The notes below the pieces were generated by a model, which had not been told where the DNA came from, did not search any database, and was given only the letters and a program-made list of their open reading frames with translations. A program made the position numbers and the translations under genes. Shown piece by piece: positions 6,888 through 7,638 of a stretch of 7,638 nt of DNA (positions are counted from its first letter, which is position 1; each line of letters opens with the position of its first letter). Source of the stretch: SW-9-67-25 sp964471665 (GTDB taxonomy: Archaea > Halobacteriota > Halobacteria > Halobacteriales > Haloarculaceae). The stretch lies in the NCBI GenBank assembly GCA_964471665.1, contig CAYYHG010000146.1:1-7638 (forward strand). Direction: 5' to 3'.

Positions 6888-7638
6888 TCACTTCCGACCG
6901 GACCCCGACTGCTCGCGACCGACGGCGACCAAGACCGCGTCGATCACAACCAGCCAGAGCTGCCTGACGACAATTTTCACGTCGAACCAGAACGACTGCT
7001 GACGGATGTACTCCAGGTCGTAGCGCAACTTCTCGTCTGGGTCGTGCCCGGTCGCACCGTTGATCTGAGCCAGCCCGGTCAACCCGGGCTTGACGAACCA
7101 CCGGCTGCGCCAGGCTGCCGTCCCGGATTCGATTTCTGTATCCAGCTCCGGCCGTTCGGGCCGCGGCCCGACGACGCTCATGTCGCCAACCAGTATCGAC
7201 CACAGCTGTGGAATCTCGTCCAGGTGGGATTTTCGGAGTGCTTGTCCCACACGCGTCACACGTGGGTCGCGACCGCCGTTGTCTTCCTCGGACAACTTCG
7301 CTCCTGTCTCGGCTTCCGCTTCCGGGATCATGCTCCGGAACTTGTACACGGTGAAGGTCTCGCCGAATTCGGCGGTCCGCTCCTGGCTGTACAGCACTGG
7401 CCCTGGACTGTCGAGTTTGATCGCCGCCGCAATCACCGCAATCACGGGCGAGAGCACGAGCAGCCCCAGGCCGGAAAACGCCACGTCGAAGACGCGCTTG
7501 ACGACGTAATCCTGCCAGTCCCACGGTTCGAGGTCGACTTCCAGCAGATCCCCACCCGCCCGCTCGGCGGTCAACACGTCGTTGGCGTGGTCGCGGTGGA
7601 CCATGGCCTGCACGCCGTGTTCGGCACAGACGTCCAGC
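6888..7638 (-). CDS. Polyprenyl-phosphate glycosylphosphotransferase, C-terminal part (5' end beyond window)
   Basis: This is the catalytic domain of a monotopic phosphoglycosyl transferase (bacterial sugar transferase family, WbaP/WcaJ/PglC type). Such enzymes move a sugar-1-phosphate from a nucleotide sugar to a polyprenyl phosphate at the inner face of the membrane, the first step of surface or extracellular polysaccharide or glycan synthesis. Reading leftward, visible features are: the end of an N-terminal domain (LDVCAEHGV...); the EPWDWQDYVVKRVFDV entry; a hydrophobic segment with a Ser-Pro kink typical of the re-entrant helix (7487-7419); the GPVLYSQERT and YKFRSM motifs; the catalytic Asp-Glu of LDEIPQ (7220-7215); GDMSVVGPRPERPE; KPGLTGLAQING; and a final amphipathic helix. 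The stop TGA is at 6890-6888. The frame stays open through the GTG at 7613 to the edge with family sequence, so that GTG is not taken as the start. The sugar substrate cannot be told. It converges on the spoVR operon and looks unrelated to it. Confidence 0.93.
   Translation of the reverse strand, partial: LDVCAEHGVQAMVHRDHANDVLTAERAGGDLLEVDLEPWDWQDYVVKRVFDVAFSGLGLLVLSPVIAVIAAAIKLDSPGPVLYSQERTAEFGETFTVYKFRSMIPEAEAETGAKLSEEDNGGRDPRVTRVGQALRKSHLDEIPQLWSILVGDMSVVGPRPERPELDTEIESGTAAWRSRWFVKPGLTGLAQINGATGHDPDEKLRYDLEYIRQQSFWFDVKIVVRQLWLVVIDAVLVAVGREQSGSGRK

Noticed and set aside
6854..6964. Short + strand GTG ORF with basic Arg-rich product running into the glycosyltransferase gene
   Set aside because: Antisense to the real gene; the Arg richness is a typical GC-rich off-frame artefact.

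Overview
The window is from a haloarchaeon (class Halobacteria). The signs are high GC, GTC/GAC/GAG-rich codon use, very acidic Asp/Glu-rich soluble proteins, Shine-Dalgarno sites of the GGAGG/GGTGA type, and haloarchaeal-style protein families. The genus cannot be named from the sequence alone.

Positions 1-6637 hold a tight four-gene operon on the + strand: the 3' half of a PrkA gene (here prkA1, cut by the window's left edge); a complete, diverged second PrkA (prkA2, 1072-3351); a complete YeaH/YhbH (DUF444) protein with a von Willebrand A-type metal site (3342-4646); and a complete, enlarged SpoVR/YcgB protein (4643-6637). The junctions are a 1-nt gap, a 10-nt overlap and a 4-nt ATGA overlap, and each downstream start has its own Shine-Dalgarno site. 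This is the archaeal version of the bacterial prkA-yeaH/yhbH-spoVR/ycgB module, linked to stationary phase, nutrient stress and sporulation in bacteria. Its biochemical output is still poorly understood.

How the genes may work together (inference): two AAA+ PrkA paralogues could form a mixed or alternating ATPase that acts with the MIDAS-containing VWA protein YeaH, much as MoxR ATPases pair with VWA partners, with SpoVR as the terminal effector or client. Haloarchaea do not form endospores, so the role is presumably stress or stationary-phase signalling.

Positions 6638-6887 are a 250-bp non-coding spacer between convergent genes, with AT-rich patches but no convincing RNA gene. From 6888 to the right edge, on the - strand, is the C-terminal catalytic half of a monotopic polyprenyl-phosphate glycosylphosphotransferase, which starts extracellular or surface glycan synthesis. 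It runs off the window and looks functionally unrelated to the operon.

The most interesting content is the tandem PrkA pair with the diverged second copy, and the two haloarchaeal-type expansions in SpoVR.
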